Shown: positions 55,700 through 63,400 of the stretch, piece after piece
How positions within the stretch are numbered: the first letter of the stretch is position 1
How the letters are laid out: each line of letters opens with the position of its first letter
Assembly: GCA_018820395.1 (NCBI GenBank)
Contig: JAHJOG010000259.1
Location: 1-64,000, forward strand
Reading direction: 5' to 3'
Length of the DNA: 64,000 nucleotides
Origin: Gammaproteobacteria bacterium
GTDB lineage: Bacteria; Pseudomonadota; Gammaproteobacteria; Burkholderiales; Burkholderiaceae_C
Made by a program: the position numbers and the translations under genes
Notes under the pieces: model-generated
Databases searched by the model: none
Told to the model about the DNA's origin: nothing
The model's input: the letters and a program-made list of their open reading frames with translations, nothing else

Positions 55700-57114
55700 T
55701 GCGTTATCTCTCCACACGCGGCGACCCCGAACGCCGCCGCTTCTGCGAGATCCTGCTCGAAGGACTCGCGCCCGACGGTGGGCTCTATCTTCCCGAACAC
55801 TACCCGCAGGTCGATGCCGCAACCTTGTCCCGATGGCGCGGGCTGGCCTATGCCGACCTCGCCTTCGAGGTGCTGTCGCTCTACATCGACGATATTCCCG
55901 CGGCGGACTTGAAGGCGATCTGTGCTCGCACCTACACCGCAGAGATCTTCGGCACCGCCGAGATCGTTCCGCTGCGCGAACTCGAAGACGGCGTCTACCT
56001 CGAAGCCTTGTCCAACGGCCCGACCCTGGCCTTCAAGGACATGGCGATGCAGATGCTGGGCAACCTGTTCGAGTACGAGCTCGCGCGGCGCGGCGAGGAG
56101 CTCAACATCCTCGGCGCCACGAGCGGCGACACGGGGAGCGCGGCCGAATACGCCATGCGCGGCAAGAAGGGCGTGCGCGTCTTCATGACGTCCCCCGACG
56201 GCCGGATGAGCGCGTTCCAGCAGGCGCAGATGTTCAGCCTGCAAGACCCGAACATCCACAACCTCGCGATCAACGGCGTGTTCGACGACTGCCAGGACAT
56301 CGTGAAGGCGGTGTCGGGCGACCTGGCCTTCAAACGCAAGTACCGCATCGGCACCGTCAACTCCATCAATTGGGCCCGGCTGCTCGCGCAGGTCGTCTAC
56401 TACTTCGCCGGCTACTTCCAGGCCACGTCCAGCGAAGATCGGCAGGTGAGTTTCGCCGTGCCTTCGGGCAACTTCGGCAACGTGTGCGCGGGGCACGTCG
56501 CGCGCATGATGGGCTTGCCGATCCGCCAGCTGGTCGTGGCCACCAACGAGAACGACGTGCTGGACGAGTTCTTTCGCACCGGCGTGTACCGCGTCCGTTC
56601 AGCGGCCGACACGCACGAAACCTCCAGCCCGTCCATGGACATTTCCAAGGCCAGCAACTTCGAGCGCTTCGTGTTCGACCTGCTCGGCCGCGACGCCGCG
56701 CGAACGCGAAGCCTGTTCGAAACCGAACTCGGGCGAGCCGGGCTTTTCGACCTCGGCCGCGATCCGGCGTTTGCCCACGCAGCCGAGAAGTTCGGCTTCG
56801 TCAGCAGCCGCAGCACGCATGCCGACCGGCTCGCCACCATCCGCGACACCGACGCACGCTACGCGACCCTCATCGATACGCACACCGCCGACGGCCTGAA
56901 GGCCGCGCGAGAGCACCTCGTGCCGGGTGTGCCGATGATCGTGCTGGAAACGGCGCTGCCCATCAAGTTTGCCGGCACCATCGTCGAGGCACTGGGTCGC
57001 GAGCCCGACCGGCCGGCCCGCTTCGAGGGCATCGAGGCACTGCCCAAACGGGTCGTCAAGCTGCCCGCGGAGGTCGACGCAATCAAGGCCTACATTGCGC
57101 AACACTGTGATTGA
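55699..57114 (+). CDS. thrC: Threonine synthase
   Basis: 471 residues, the long (type 2-like) form. N-domain MRYLSTRGDPERRRFCEILLEGLAPDGGLYLPE, PLP Lys in PTLAFKDMAMQ, glycine loop SGDTGSAAEYAM and AVPSGNFGNVCAGHVA. Converts O-phosphohomoserine to threonine. Translationally coupled to hom; the kinase thrB is not in the window. Confidence 0.96.
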   Translation: MRYLSTRGDPERRRFCEILLEGLAPDGGLYLPEHYPQVDAATLSRWRGLAYADLAFEVLSLYIDDIPAADLKAICARTYTAEIFGTAEIVPLRELEDGVYLEALSNGPTLAFKDMAMQMLGNLFEYELARRGEELNILGATSGDTGSAAEYAMRGKKGVRVFMTSPDGRMSAFQQAQMFSLQDPNIHNLAINGVFDDCQDIVKAVSGDLAFKRKYRIGTVNSINWARLLAQVVYYFAGYFQATSSEDRQVSFAVPSGNFGNVCAGHVARMMGLPIRQLVVATNENDVLDEFFRTGVYRVRSAADTHETSSPSMDISKASNFERFVFDLLGRDAARTRSLFETELGRAGLFDLGRDPAFAHAAEKFGFVSSRSTHADRLATIRDTDARYATLIDTHTADGLKAAREHLVPGVPMIVLETALPIKFAGTIVEALGREPDRPARFEGIEALPKRVVKLPAEVDAIKAYIAQHCD

Positions 57115-57129
57115 AACGAAGGGCGCGCA

Positions 57130-57696
57130 ATGAAAGTCATCGGCTTCGCCGGCTATTCCGGATCCGGCAAGACGACGCTGGTGGAGCGCCTGATTCCTGT
57201 GCTGAAGCTTCAGGGCCAGCGCGTGTCTGTGGTCAAGCATGCGCATCACAAGTTCGACATCGACCACAAGGGCAAGGACACCTACCGGCACCGGGAGGCG
57301 GGCGCGTTCGAAGTCGTGGTGGCGTCCGACCGGCGGCTCGCGTTGATTCGGGAATTCGAGCAGGCGGCCGAGCTCAGCGTGCACCATCTGATCGCCGAGT
57401 TGTACGACGGCGTCGATTGGGTTCTGGTGGAAGGCTTCAAGCACAGCGACTTGCAGAAGATCGAAGTGTGGCGCGATGCAGTCGAAGTGTCGGCGCCCCG
57501 TCAGCCGCGCTACGCCGAAGACGATTTCATCGTCGCGCTCGCCACCGATGCGCCCGACAGGCTGCCGATGGCCACCAATCTGCCGGTGTTCGACTTGAAC
57601 GACCCAGAGGCCATTGGCGCGTGGCTGATGCAGAACGCCGGGCGTTTCGAGTACGACGTCGAACTCTACGGTTTCGATGTGCAACCGCGCATTTAG
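57130..57696 (+). CDS. mobB: Molybdopterin-guanine dinucleotide biosynthesis adaptor MobB
   Basis: 188 residues with P-loop GYSGSGKTTLVERLI and VKHAHHKFDIDHKGKDTYRHREAG. GTP-binding partner of MobA; not essential but common. The next molybdenum genes moeA, moaD and moaE follow after the intervening dioxygenase, so this is the start of a Moco region. 15 bp after thrC. Confidence 0.94.
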   Translation: MKVIGFAGYSGSGKTTLVERLIPVLKLQGQRVSVVKHAHHKFDIDHKGKDTYRHREAGAFEVVVASDRRLALIREFEQAAELSVHHLIAELYDGVDWVLVEGFKHSDLQKIEVWRDAVEVSAPRQPRYAEDDFIVALATDAPDRLPMATNLPVFDLNDPEAIGAWLMQNAGRFEYDVELYGFDVQPRI

Positions 57697-57771
57697 GATT
57701 CGGCGAGTGTCGTCTCCGGGCGCGCCGCATCGGCTTCATTGCGTTTGTTACGCAGGATTGGTCACGCACTT

Positions 57772-58359
57772 ATGAGCCGCAACGCATCCCGCTTCACCGC
57801 CTTCATCGACAAGTTCACGCAGCTCGTCGACCAGTCGGTCGATGACGAGCCAGCCATCCTCGCCGCGGGCCGTCCGCTGTTGCAGGAACTGGTGTCGCAC
57901 GACGACTGGTTGCCCGAATCTTGCGCGCAGCCCGACCCGCAGTACTACCGCCAGTATCTGCTGCACGCCGATCCGGAGGACCGCTATGCTGTGGTGAGCT
58001 TCGTCTGGGGGCCGGGACAGAAGACGCCGGTGCACGACCACACAGTCTGGGCACTGATCGGCATGCTGCGCGGTGCCGAGTGCAGCGAGCGCTTTGCGCT
58101 TTCCGCAGCAGGCATGCCGATGGTTGCGCAAGGCGTCGAGATGCTGCGGCCAGGCGACGTCGACGCCGTGTCGCCGCGCCTGGGCGACATCCACCGTGTG
58201 TCCAACGGCCACGACGACCGCGTCTCCATCAGCGTGCACGTCTACGGCGGGAACATCGGCCGCATCGCTCGCCATGTCTTCGATCCGCAAACCGGCGCGG
58301 CCAAAACCTTCGTCTCGGGCTACTCGAACGAGACTGGCCACGCCTCCGGCGCAAGCTGA
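57772..58359 (+). CDS. Cysteine-dioxygenase-family thiol dioxygenase, 3-mercaptopropionate-type
   Basis: 195 residues from MSRNASRFTAF. Iron ligands His88 and His90 (TPVHDH) and His141 (GDIHRV). The Ser154-His156-Tyr158 run (SVHVY) forms the SxHxY triad, and Arg167 lies where 3-mercaptopropionate dioxygenases place their carboxylate-binding Arg. Gln61 sits close to the Arg60 position of mammalian CDO, another mark of the bacterial Gln type. The enzyme oxidises a thiol to a sulfinate with O2. Substrate is inferred; the related Variovorax enzyme uses 3-mercaptopropionate. It is embedded between mobB and moeA, an odd position for sulphur catabolism. Confidence 0.78.
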   Translation: MSRNASRFTAFIDKFTQLVDQSVDDEPAILAAGRPLLQELVSHDDWLPESCAQPDPQYYRQYLLHADPEDRYAVVSFVWGPGQKTPVHDHTVWALIGMLRGAECSERFALSAAGMPMVAQGVEMLRPGDVDAVSPRLGDIHRVSNGHDDRVSISVHVYGGNIGRIARHVFDPQTGAAKTFVSGYSNETGHASGAS

Positions 58360-58383
58360 GCGCCTTCGACACGAACGCAGGCA

Positions 58384-58457
58384 GGGACTTGTATAGTCCC
58401 CACGAACGATCCGCTTTCGAGCGACAACAATACGTTTCCAGTCGATCCCCGAAACGT
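58384..58457 (+). repeat. Two inverted repeats upstream of moeA
   Basis: GGGACT-N5-AGTCCC at 58384-58400, and ACGTTTC-N12-GAAACGT at 58432-58457. They lie in the 113-bp gap before moeA and could be an operator or a structured leader. They do not match the Moco RNA motif as I know it. Confidence 0.35.
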
Positions 58458-58472
58458 GATGGGCCTGTCCAG

Positions 58473-59714
58473 ATGAACGCTTCCCGACCGCCGCTGATGC
58501 CGCTCGACGACGCACTCGCGCGCCTGATTGCCGCTGCGCAGCCGGCTCTTTCCACCGAATGGGTGTCCACCTTCGACGCGGACGGGCGCGTGCTCTCCCG
58601 CGATGTCGTGTCGGGGCTCACCGTGCCGCCGCGCGACAACAGCTCGATGGACGGCTATGCGGTGCGCGCCGCAGACTGCCGCGAGCCCGGCGCCATGCTC
58701 CAGGTCGCGCAGCGCATTCCCGCCGGCTCGGTCGGTACGCCGCTCGCCCAAGGCACGGCGGCGCGCATCTTCACCGGCGCGCAGATTCCCGACGGCGCCG
58801 ACGCGGTCGTCATGCAGGAAGACACGGCTGCGCTTCCCGATGCCGAAGGTCTCGGCCGCGTGCGCATCGAGATCGTTCCGCCCGCAGGCCAGTGGATCCG
58901 GCGCGCCGGGGAAGACGTGGCCGCGGGCGACGTCGTGCTTCGCCGCGGCGATCGGCTCACGCCTGCCGGCCTCGGGCTGGCGGCCAGCGTCGGGCTCGAT
59001 CGGCTGGAGGTGTCCCGGCGTCCGCGCGTGGCGCTGCTGTCGACCGGTGACGAGCTGGTCATGCCTGGCGAGGTGGCGCCCGAGGCGATGAAGCCGGGCT
59101 CGATCTACAACTCCAACCGCTTCTTCATGCGCGCCTTGCTGCATCGCCTGGGTTGCGAGGTGGACGACCTCGGCATCGTTCCCGACCGGCGCGACGCCAC
59201 CATCGATGCGCTGCGTGGCGCTGCCTCGCGCTCGGACCTGATCATCACCACCGGCGGCGTCTCGGTCGGCGAAGAAGACCACATCAAGGCCGCCGTCCTC
59301 GCGCTCGGGCAGCTCGATCTGTGGTCGCTGTCCATGAAGCCGGGCAAGCCCTTCGCCTACGGACGCATCGGCGACGCCCACGTCACCGGGCTGCCCGGCA
59401 ACCCGGTGTCGAGCTTTCTCACCTTCTTGTTGCTGGTGCGGCCTTTCGTGCTCACGCTGCAGGGCGCCAACCGCGTGAACGTCGAACCGATCGCGATGCG
59501 CGCCGATTTCGACTGGCCGCGCGCCGACCGTCGCCGCGAGTTTCTCCGTGCGCGGCGCAATGCCAACGGCGGCCTCGACGCCTTCGCCAACCAGAGTTCC
59601 GGCGTGCTGACCTCCATGGTCTGGGGCGACGGCGTGATCGACACGCCCGCGGGCGAGCCCTTCAAGGCGGGCGACATGGTCCGCTTCATTCCCTTCGCCT
59701 CTTTGCTCGGCTGA
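58473..59714 (+). CDS. moeA: Molybdopterin molybdenumtransferase MoeA
   Basis: 413 residues from MNASRPPLMPLDDALARL. Conserved PPRDNSSMDGYAV, FTGAQIPDGADAVVMQED, GDEL and TTGGVSVGEEDHIKAAV, and the GLPGNPVSSF loop. Inserts molybdate into adenylated molybdopterin, in the cytoplasm. Seven bp ahead of moaD. Confidence 0.95.
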   Translation: MNASRPPLMPLDDALARLIAAAQPALSTEWVSTFDADGRVLSRDVVSGLTVPPRDNSSMDGYAVRAADCREPGAMLQVAQRIPAGSVGTPLAQGTAARIFTGAQIPDGADAVVMQEDTAALPDAEGLGRVRIEIVPPAGQWIRRAGEDVAAGDVVLRRGDRLTPAGLGLAASVGLDRLEVSRRPRVALLSTGDELVMPGEVAPEAMKPGSIYNSNRFFMRALLHRLGCEVDDLGIVPDRRDATIDALRGAASRSDLIITTGGVSVGEEDHIKAAVLALGQLDLWSLSMKPGKPFAYGRIGDAHVTGLPGNPVSSFLTFLLLVRPFVLTLQGANRVNVEPIAMRADFDWPRADRRREFLRARRNANGGLDAFANQSSGVLTSMVWGDGVIDTPAGEPFKAGDMVRFIPFASLLG

Positions 59715-59721
59715 GATTGCC

Positions 59722-59973
59722 ATGAAGATCAGCGTTCGCTATTTCGCTTCGGTGCGCGAGGCGCTCGGCACCGGCTCCGAGTCGGTCGACACCGATGCTT
59801 CGAACTTGGGTGCGCTGCGCGACGAACTCATCGCACGCGGCGAGCCCTACGCCAGCGCACTGGCGCGCGGCAAGGCGGTGCGCATGGCGCTCGACCAGGT
59901 CATGAGCGCCGAACGCGCGGCGCTTTGCGAAGGCCATGAAGTCGCCTTCTTTCCACCGGTCACCGGGGGATGA
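59722..59973 (+). CDS. moaD: Molybdopterin synthase sulphur carrier subunit MoaD
   Basis: 83 residues, ubiquitin-like fold, ending in the required Gly-Gly (VTGG) that carries the thiocarboxylate after activation by MoeB. KISVRYFASVREALG is the usual start. Overlaps moaE by ATGA, giving the subunits of the heterotetramer in balanced amount. Confidence 0.95.
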   Translation: MKISVRYFASVREALGTGSESVDTDASNLGALRDELIARGEPYASALARGKAVRMALDQVMSAERAALCEGHEVAFFPPVTGG

Positions 59974-60458
59974 GCATGCCGGCCGCTCGCGTCGTCATCC
60001 AGGCCGCGGACTTCGACGTCGCTCGCGAAATCGCGACGCTGCGTGCGGGCGATTTGCGCGTTGGCGCGGTCTGCAGTTTCATTGGCACGGTGCGCGATAT
60101 CAACGAGGGCAGTGCGGTCGCTTCGATGGAGCTCGAGCACTACCCGGGCATGACCGAAAAGTCGATCGAGGCCATGATCGACGAAGCAGCCCGGCGCTTC
60201 GACATTCTCGGCGCGCGCGTCGTCCACCGCGTCGGCCTGTTGCAGCCTGCGGACCAGATCATGATGGTGGCGGTGATTTCCGCGCACCGGGGCCAGAGCT
60301 TCCAGGCGTGCGAGTTCCTGATGGACTATCTCAAGACTCAGGCCCCGTTCTGGAAAAAGGAACAGACCTCTGAGGGCGCGCGCTGGGTCGACGCGCGTGC
60401 GCACGACGACGCGGCACTCCAGCGCTGGGGCATCGACGTGTCGAACGCGGGGCCGTGA
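59970..60458 (+). CDS. moaE: Molybdopterin synthase catalytic subunit MoaE
   Basis: 162 residues. Signature VCSFIGTVRDIN..LEHYPGMTEKSI and the catalytic lysines in LKTQAPFWKKE. Adds the dithiolene sulphurs to cyclic pyranopterin monophosphate with MoaD. Last gene of moeA-moaD-moaE; moaA and moaC are not in the window. It converges on the LysR gene with 18 bp between stops. Confidence 0.95.
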   Translation: MSMPAARVVIQAADFDVAREIATLRAGDLRVGAVCSFIGTVRDINEGSAVASMELEHYPGMTEKSIEAMIDEAARRFDILGARVVHRVGLLQPADQIMMVAVISAHRGQSFQACEFLMDYLKTQAPFWKKEQTSEGARWVDARAHDDAALQRWGIDVSNAGP

Positions 60459-60476
60459 CCCCGCAGACCCGCAGCA

Positions 60477-61364
60477 TCAGCTCTGCCGGTTCGCGCACGA
60501 CACGAAAGCCTGCAACGCCGGATTGGCGTTCGAAGGCTTGAACGCCAGCCCGAGCGAATAGACCACCGGCGCCTGCCGCCTGCGGACTTGCAGATAGACC
60601 ACGTGCTCCGTCCGCACCGCCTGCATGGCCTGCGGCACCAAGGCGATGCCCATCCCGGCACCGACCATCGCGAGGATGGTCTGCATCTGCGAAGCCACCT
60701 GCACGAAGTTCGGAACGAACCCGCAGTCCTGGCAGGCCGCCATCAACACGCTTTCGAACCCCGGGCCTTCCTTGAAGGGAAAGCCCACGAAGGGCTCCGC
60801 GGCGAGGGCGCTCAACTGAACGCGCTTCTGCCGCGCCAGCGGATGCGTGTGCGGCACGGCCAACAGCAGCTCCTGGTCGCACAGCTTCTCGACCCGGAAG
60901 TCGCGCGCGTCGTGCAGGGGCGGCACGACGATGCCGATGTCGGTGGCGCCGCTCAGGAGCGACGCCATCTGCTGCGAGGTGGTGTCGCCCGTCAACACCA
61001 GCTTGACGTCCGGATAGTCTTCGCGAAAGGTGCGCAGCAGTCGCGGAACGATGTCGAGCGCGGCACTGGGCACGAAAGACAGCCGCAGCGTGCCCAGCTT
61101 TCCTGCCGCGGCGCGTTGGGCGATCTCGATGGAGAGCTGCGCGTGCATGAGGGTGCGGCGCGCCTCGCGCAAGAAAGCCTCGCCGGCCACCGTCAGCCGC
61201 ACATGGTGGCGGGTGCGGTCGAGCAGGGCCACGCCCACTGTCGCTTCCAGCCGCTGCACCGCGACGCTGAGCGGGGGCTGCGACACATGCAGGCGCTCCG
61301 CCGCACGCCGGAAGCTGCGCTCTTCCGCGACGGCGACGAACTGCCGGAGCTGGCGAAGGTCCAT
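60477..61364 (-). CDS. LysR-family transcriptional regulator
   Basis: 295 residues: N-terminal winged helix (MDLRQLRQFVAVAEERSFRRAAERLHVSQPPLSVAVQRLE) and a periplasmic-binding-like effector domain. It is divergent from the diiron gene with 94 bp between starts, the standard LysR layout, so it probably controls that gene and the following binding-protein gene. The inducer is unknown. Confidence 0.92.
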   Translation of the reverse strand: MDLRQLRQFVAVAEERSFRRAAERLHVSQPPLSVAVQRLEATVGVALLDRTRHHVRLTVAGEAFLREARRTLMHAQLSIEIAQRAAAGKLGTLRLSFVPSAALDIVPRLLRTFREDYPDVKLVLTGDTTSQQMASLLSGATDIGIVVPPLHDARDFRVEKLCDQELLLAVPHTHPLARQKRVQLSALAAEPFVGFPFKEGPGFESVLMAACQDCGFVPNFVQVASQMQTILAMVGAGMGIALVPQAMQAVRTEHVVYLQVRRRQAPVVYSLGLAFKPSNANPALQAFVSCANRQS

Positions 61365-61458
61365 CGAACAATTCTAGGTGCGGTGATCGGCCGCAGCTAT
61401 CACCAGCCCCCGAAAACGGTATTGGACGACCCTGACCCGCTGACGGAGCATCCGGCCC

Positions 61459-62370
61459 ATGCAGCCCTCACTCCTCGAAGAACTCACCCCCGTCCCCAAC
61501 CCCTACCCCATCCGTTCGGAGACCGAATATCCGGAGGTCGCCCATCTCTGCCGCCAGGCGCGCGAACTGGCCTGGAGCCCGGCGGACATCGACTTCTCGG
61601 ATCTGCGCGATGCCGATCTGCCGCCCGAGGTGCGCGAGGCCGGCGCCGAGTGGTGGAGCCTGCGCGCCTGGATGGAACACGGCGCGATTCCGTACGGCAC
61701 CGAGCGCTTGCGCGAAGCCGTGTTCGCGCACCAGCCGATGGAGATCAAGCAGCACATCGTGAACTTCATCGCGGAAGAGTTGCGCCACCACGAGGCGTCG
61801 GTGATGGTCGCGCAGGGGCTCGGTGCCTACCAGGACGAGCCGCGCGCGGATTATTTCAAGGCGGTGATCCCGCGCTTTCACGACGAGCGCGACGAAAAGC
61901 AGATGTCCTTCTTTGCAGGGCTGGCGGTGAACACGCTGTTCGAGCAGTTGTCCGGCGAACTGCTTCAGGCGCGCTACGAGAACGCGCGATTCAGTTCGAT
62001 CCGCAAGGCCTGCCAGCTGATCCTGCGCGACGAGGCCCGGCACATCCAGTTCGGCCGCATCATCATGCGCCGCTTCTTCTCGGAGCTTTCGTCGGACGAC
62101 CGGCGCATGCTGGGCGACAAGGTGGCCAAGAAGTTGCGTGGCAGTCTGCTCAACGGCGTCTATGCGGTGGTCAATCTGCCCGACGAGGAGCGCGAGCGCG
62201 CCGGACGCAATCGAACCCTCGCGGCCGAGCACGGCCTGGGTGCCACCCACCCCGACGAAGAGATCGCGATCATTCGCCGCGCGCTCGAGCAGATCCGGGC
62301 CGACGTTGCGCCTTACGACGTCGAGATCCCGGAAGTGCCGGAAGTCGACCGCGCGGCCACGGCGCACTGA
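61459..62370 (+). CDS. Ferritin-fold diiron protein (possible AurF/CmlI-type oxygenase)
   Basis: 303 residues. Two carboxylate-His motifs are visible, EELRH (Glu107-His110) and DEARH (Glu192-His195), with further acidic residues in a helix between them (FEQLSGELLQAR, Glu162 and Glu167). Two ExxH pairs in a four-helix bundle are the mark of diiron-carboxylate oxygenases and ferritin-like proteins; the size fits the oxygenase class. I cannot name a substrate. It is divergent from a LysR regulator and followed by a Bug-family binding protein (18 bp), so a catabolic or detoxification role is possible (inference). Confidence 0.6.
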   Translation: MQPSLLEELTPVPNPYPIRSETEYPEVAHLCRQARELAWSPADIDFSDLRDADLPPEVREAGAEWWSLRAWMEHGAIPYGTERLREAVFAHQPMEIKQHIVNFIAEELRHHEASVMVAQGLGAYQDEPRADYFKAVIPRFHDERDEKQMSFFAGLAVNTLFEQLSGELLQARYENARFSSIRKACQLILRDEARHIQFGRIIMRRFFSELSSDDRRMLGDKVAKKLRGSLLNGVYAVVNLPDEERERAGRNRTLAAEHGLGATHPDEEIAIIRRALEQIRADVAPYDVEIPEVPEVDRAATAH

Positions 62371-62388
62371 TTTCGCAAGGAGCACGCG

Positions 62389-63375
62389 ATGACCGTCAAG
62401 ACCTTGGCAAAGCTGGTGGGCTACGGCCTCATCGCTGTGGTCGGCGCGATCTTTCTCGCGCCCCACTCGGGCGCCGAGAGCGCGTATCCCGAGCGCCCGA
62501 TCACGATGGTGGTTCCGTATCCCGCGGGCGGTTCGGCGGACATCCTGGCGCGCACGCTGGGACAGAAGCTGGCCGAGCGGCTCGGGCAGCCGGTGGTGGT
62601 CGAGAACAAGGCCGGCGCTGGCACCGCCATCGGCGCGCGCTTCGTCGCTGGCGCGGCGCCGGACGGCTACACCTTGCTGATGGGCACGGTCAGCTCGCAG
62701 GCCATCAATCCCGCGATGAACAAGGTGGGCTACGACCCGGTCAAGGGCTTCACGCCCGTCGCGCCGCTGGCGTCCATCCCGTTCGTGCTGGTCGCCAACC
62801 CGTCGTTCGCGCCGAAGAACCTGGCCGAGCTGCTCGCGCAGGCCAAGGAACGTCCCGGTGAGCTGGCCTATGCTTCTGCCGGGCCGGGCACGTCGAATCA
62901 TCTTGCCGGCGAACTGCTCGCAAGCGCGGCCGGCGTCAAGCTGCTTCACGTTCCCTACAAGGGCAGTGCGCCCGCGCTGAACGACGTGCTGGCCGGGCAG
63001 GTCCCGCTGATGTTCGACCTGCAGGCCACCGCATTCCCCAACGTTCGCTCCGGCCGGCTGAAGGCGCTGGCCGTCACGGGAAAGACGCGCAGCGAACTGC
63101 TGCCCGACGTGCCCACGGTGATGGAAAGCGGTCTGCCGGACTACGAGGTGACGGCGTGGTTCGGCGTCTTCGCGCCGGCGGGGTTGCCCAAGCCCATCCG
63201 CGATCGCCTCAACCAGGAGATCTCTGCCGTCGTCGGCACGCCCGACATGCAGAAGCGGCTCAACGCGCTGGGCGCGGTGCCCGAGCAGGATTCGCCCGAG
63301 AAGTTCGCCGCCTTTGCCCGGAGCGAAGCCGACAAGTGGGCGGGCGTGCTCAAGAAGGCCGGCCTCGCCGAATGA
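62389..63375 (+). CDS. Tripartite tricarboxylate transporter substrate-binding protein (Bug/TctC family)
   Basis: 328 residues with an N-terminal signal (about 1-28, ending near GAESA). Family features are YPERPITMVVPYPAGGSADILARTL, a GSQ/NPAMN-like segment, VPYKGSAPALNDVLAGQVPLMFDLQ and PDYEVTAWFGVFAPAG. Bug proteins bind organic acids in the periplasm and are very numerous in Burkholderiales, usually without adjacent permease genes, as here. AAGGAGC precedes the ATG. Confidence 0.92.
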   Translation: MTVKTLAKLVGYGLIAVVGAIFLAPHSGAESAYPERPITMVVPYPAGGSADILARTLGQKLAERLGQPVVVENKAGAGTAIGARFVAGAAPDGYTLLMGTVSSQAINPAMNKVGYDPVKGFTPVAPLASIPFVLVANPSFAPKNLAELLAQAKERPGELAYASAGPGTSNHLAGELLASAAGVKLLHVPYKGSAPALNDVLAGQVPLMFDLQATAFPNVRSGRLKALAVTGKTRSELLPDVPTVMESGLPDYEVTAWFGVFAPAGLPKPIRDRLNQEISAVVGTPDMQKRLNALGAVPEQDSPEKFAAFARSEADKWAGVLKKAGLAE

Positions 63376-63400
63376 GCTGCAGAGCGCAGGCGAGTCGCCC

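Noticed and set aside
58360-58472. Moco-type riboswitch before moeA
   Set aside because: The gap is too short and the two simple inverted repeats do not give the multi-stem Moco motif.
60588-62861. 757-residue plus-strand and 681-residue minus-strand ORFs (61468-63513)
   Set aside because: Both cover the clear LysR, diiron and TctC genes in other frames and show shadow composition.
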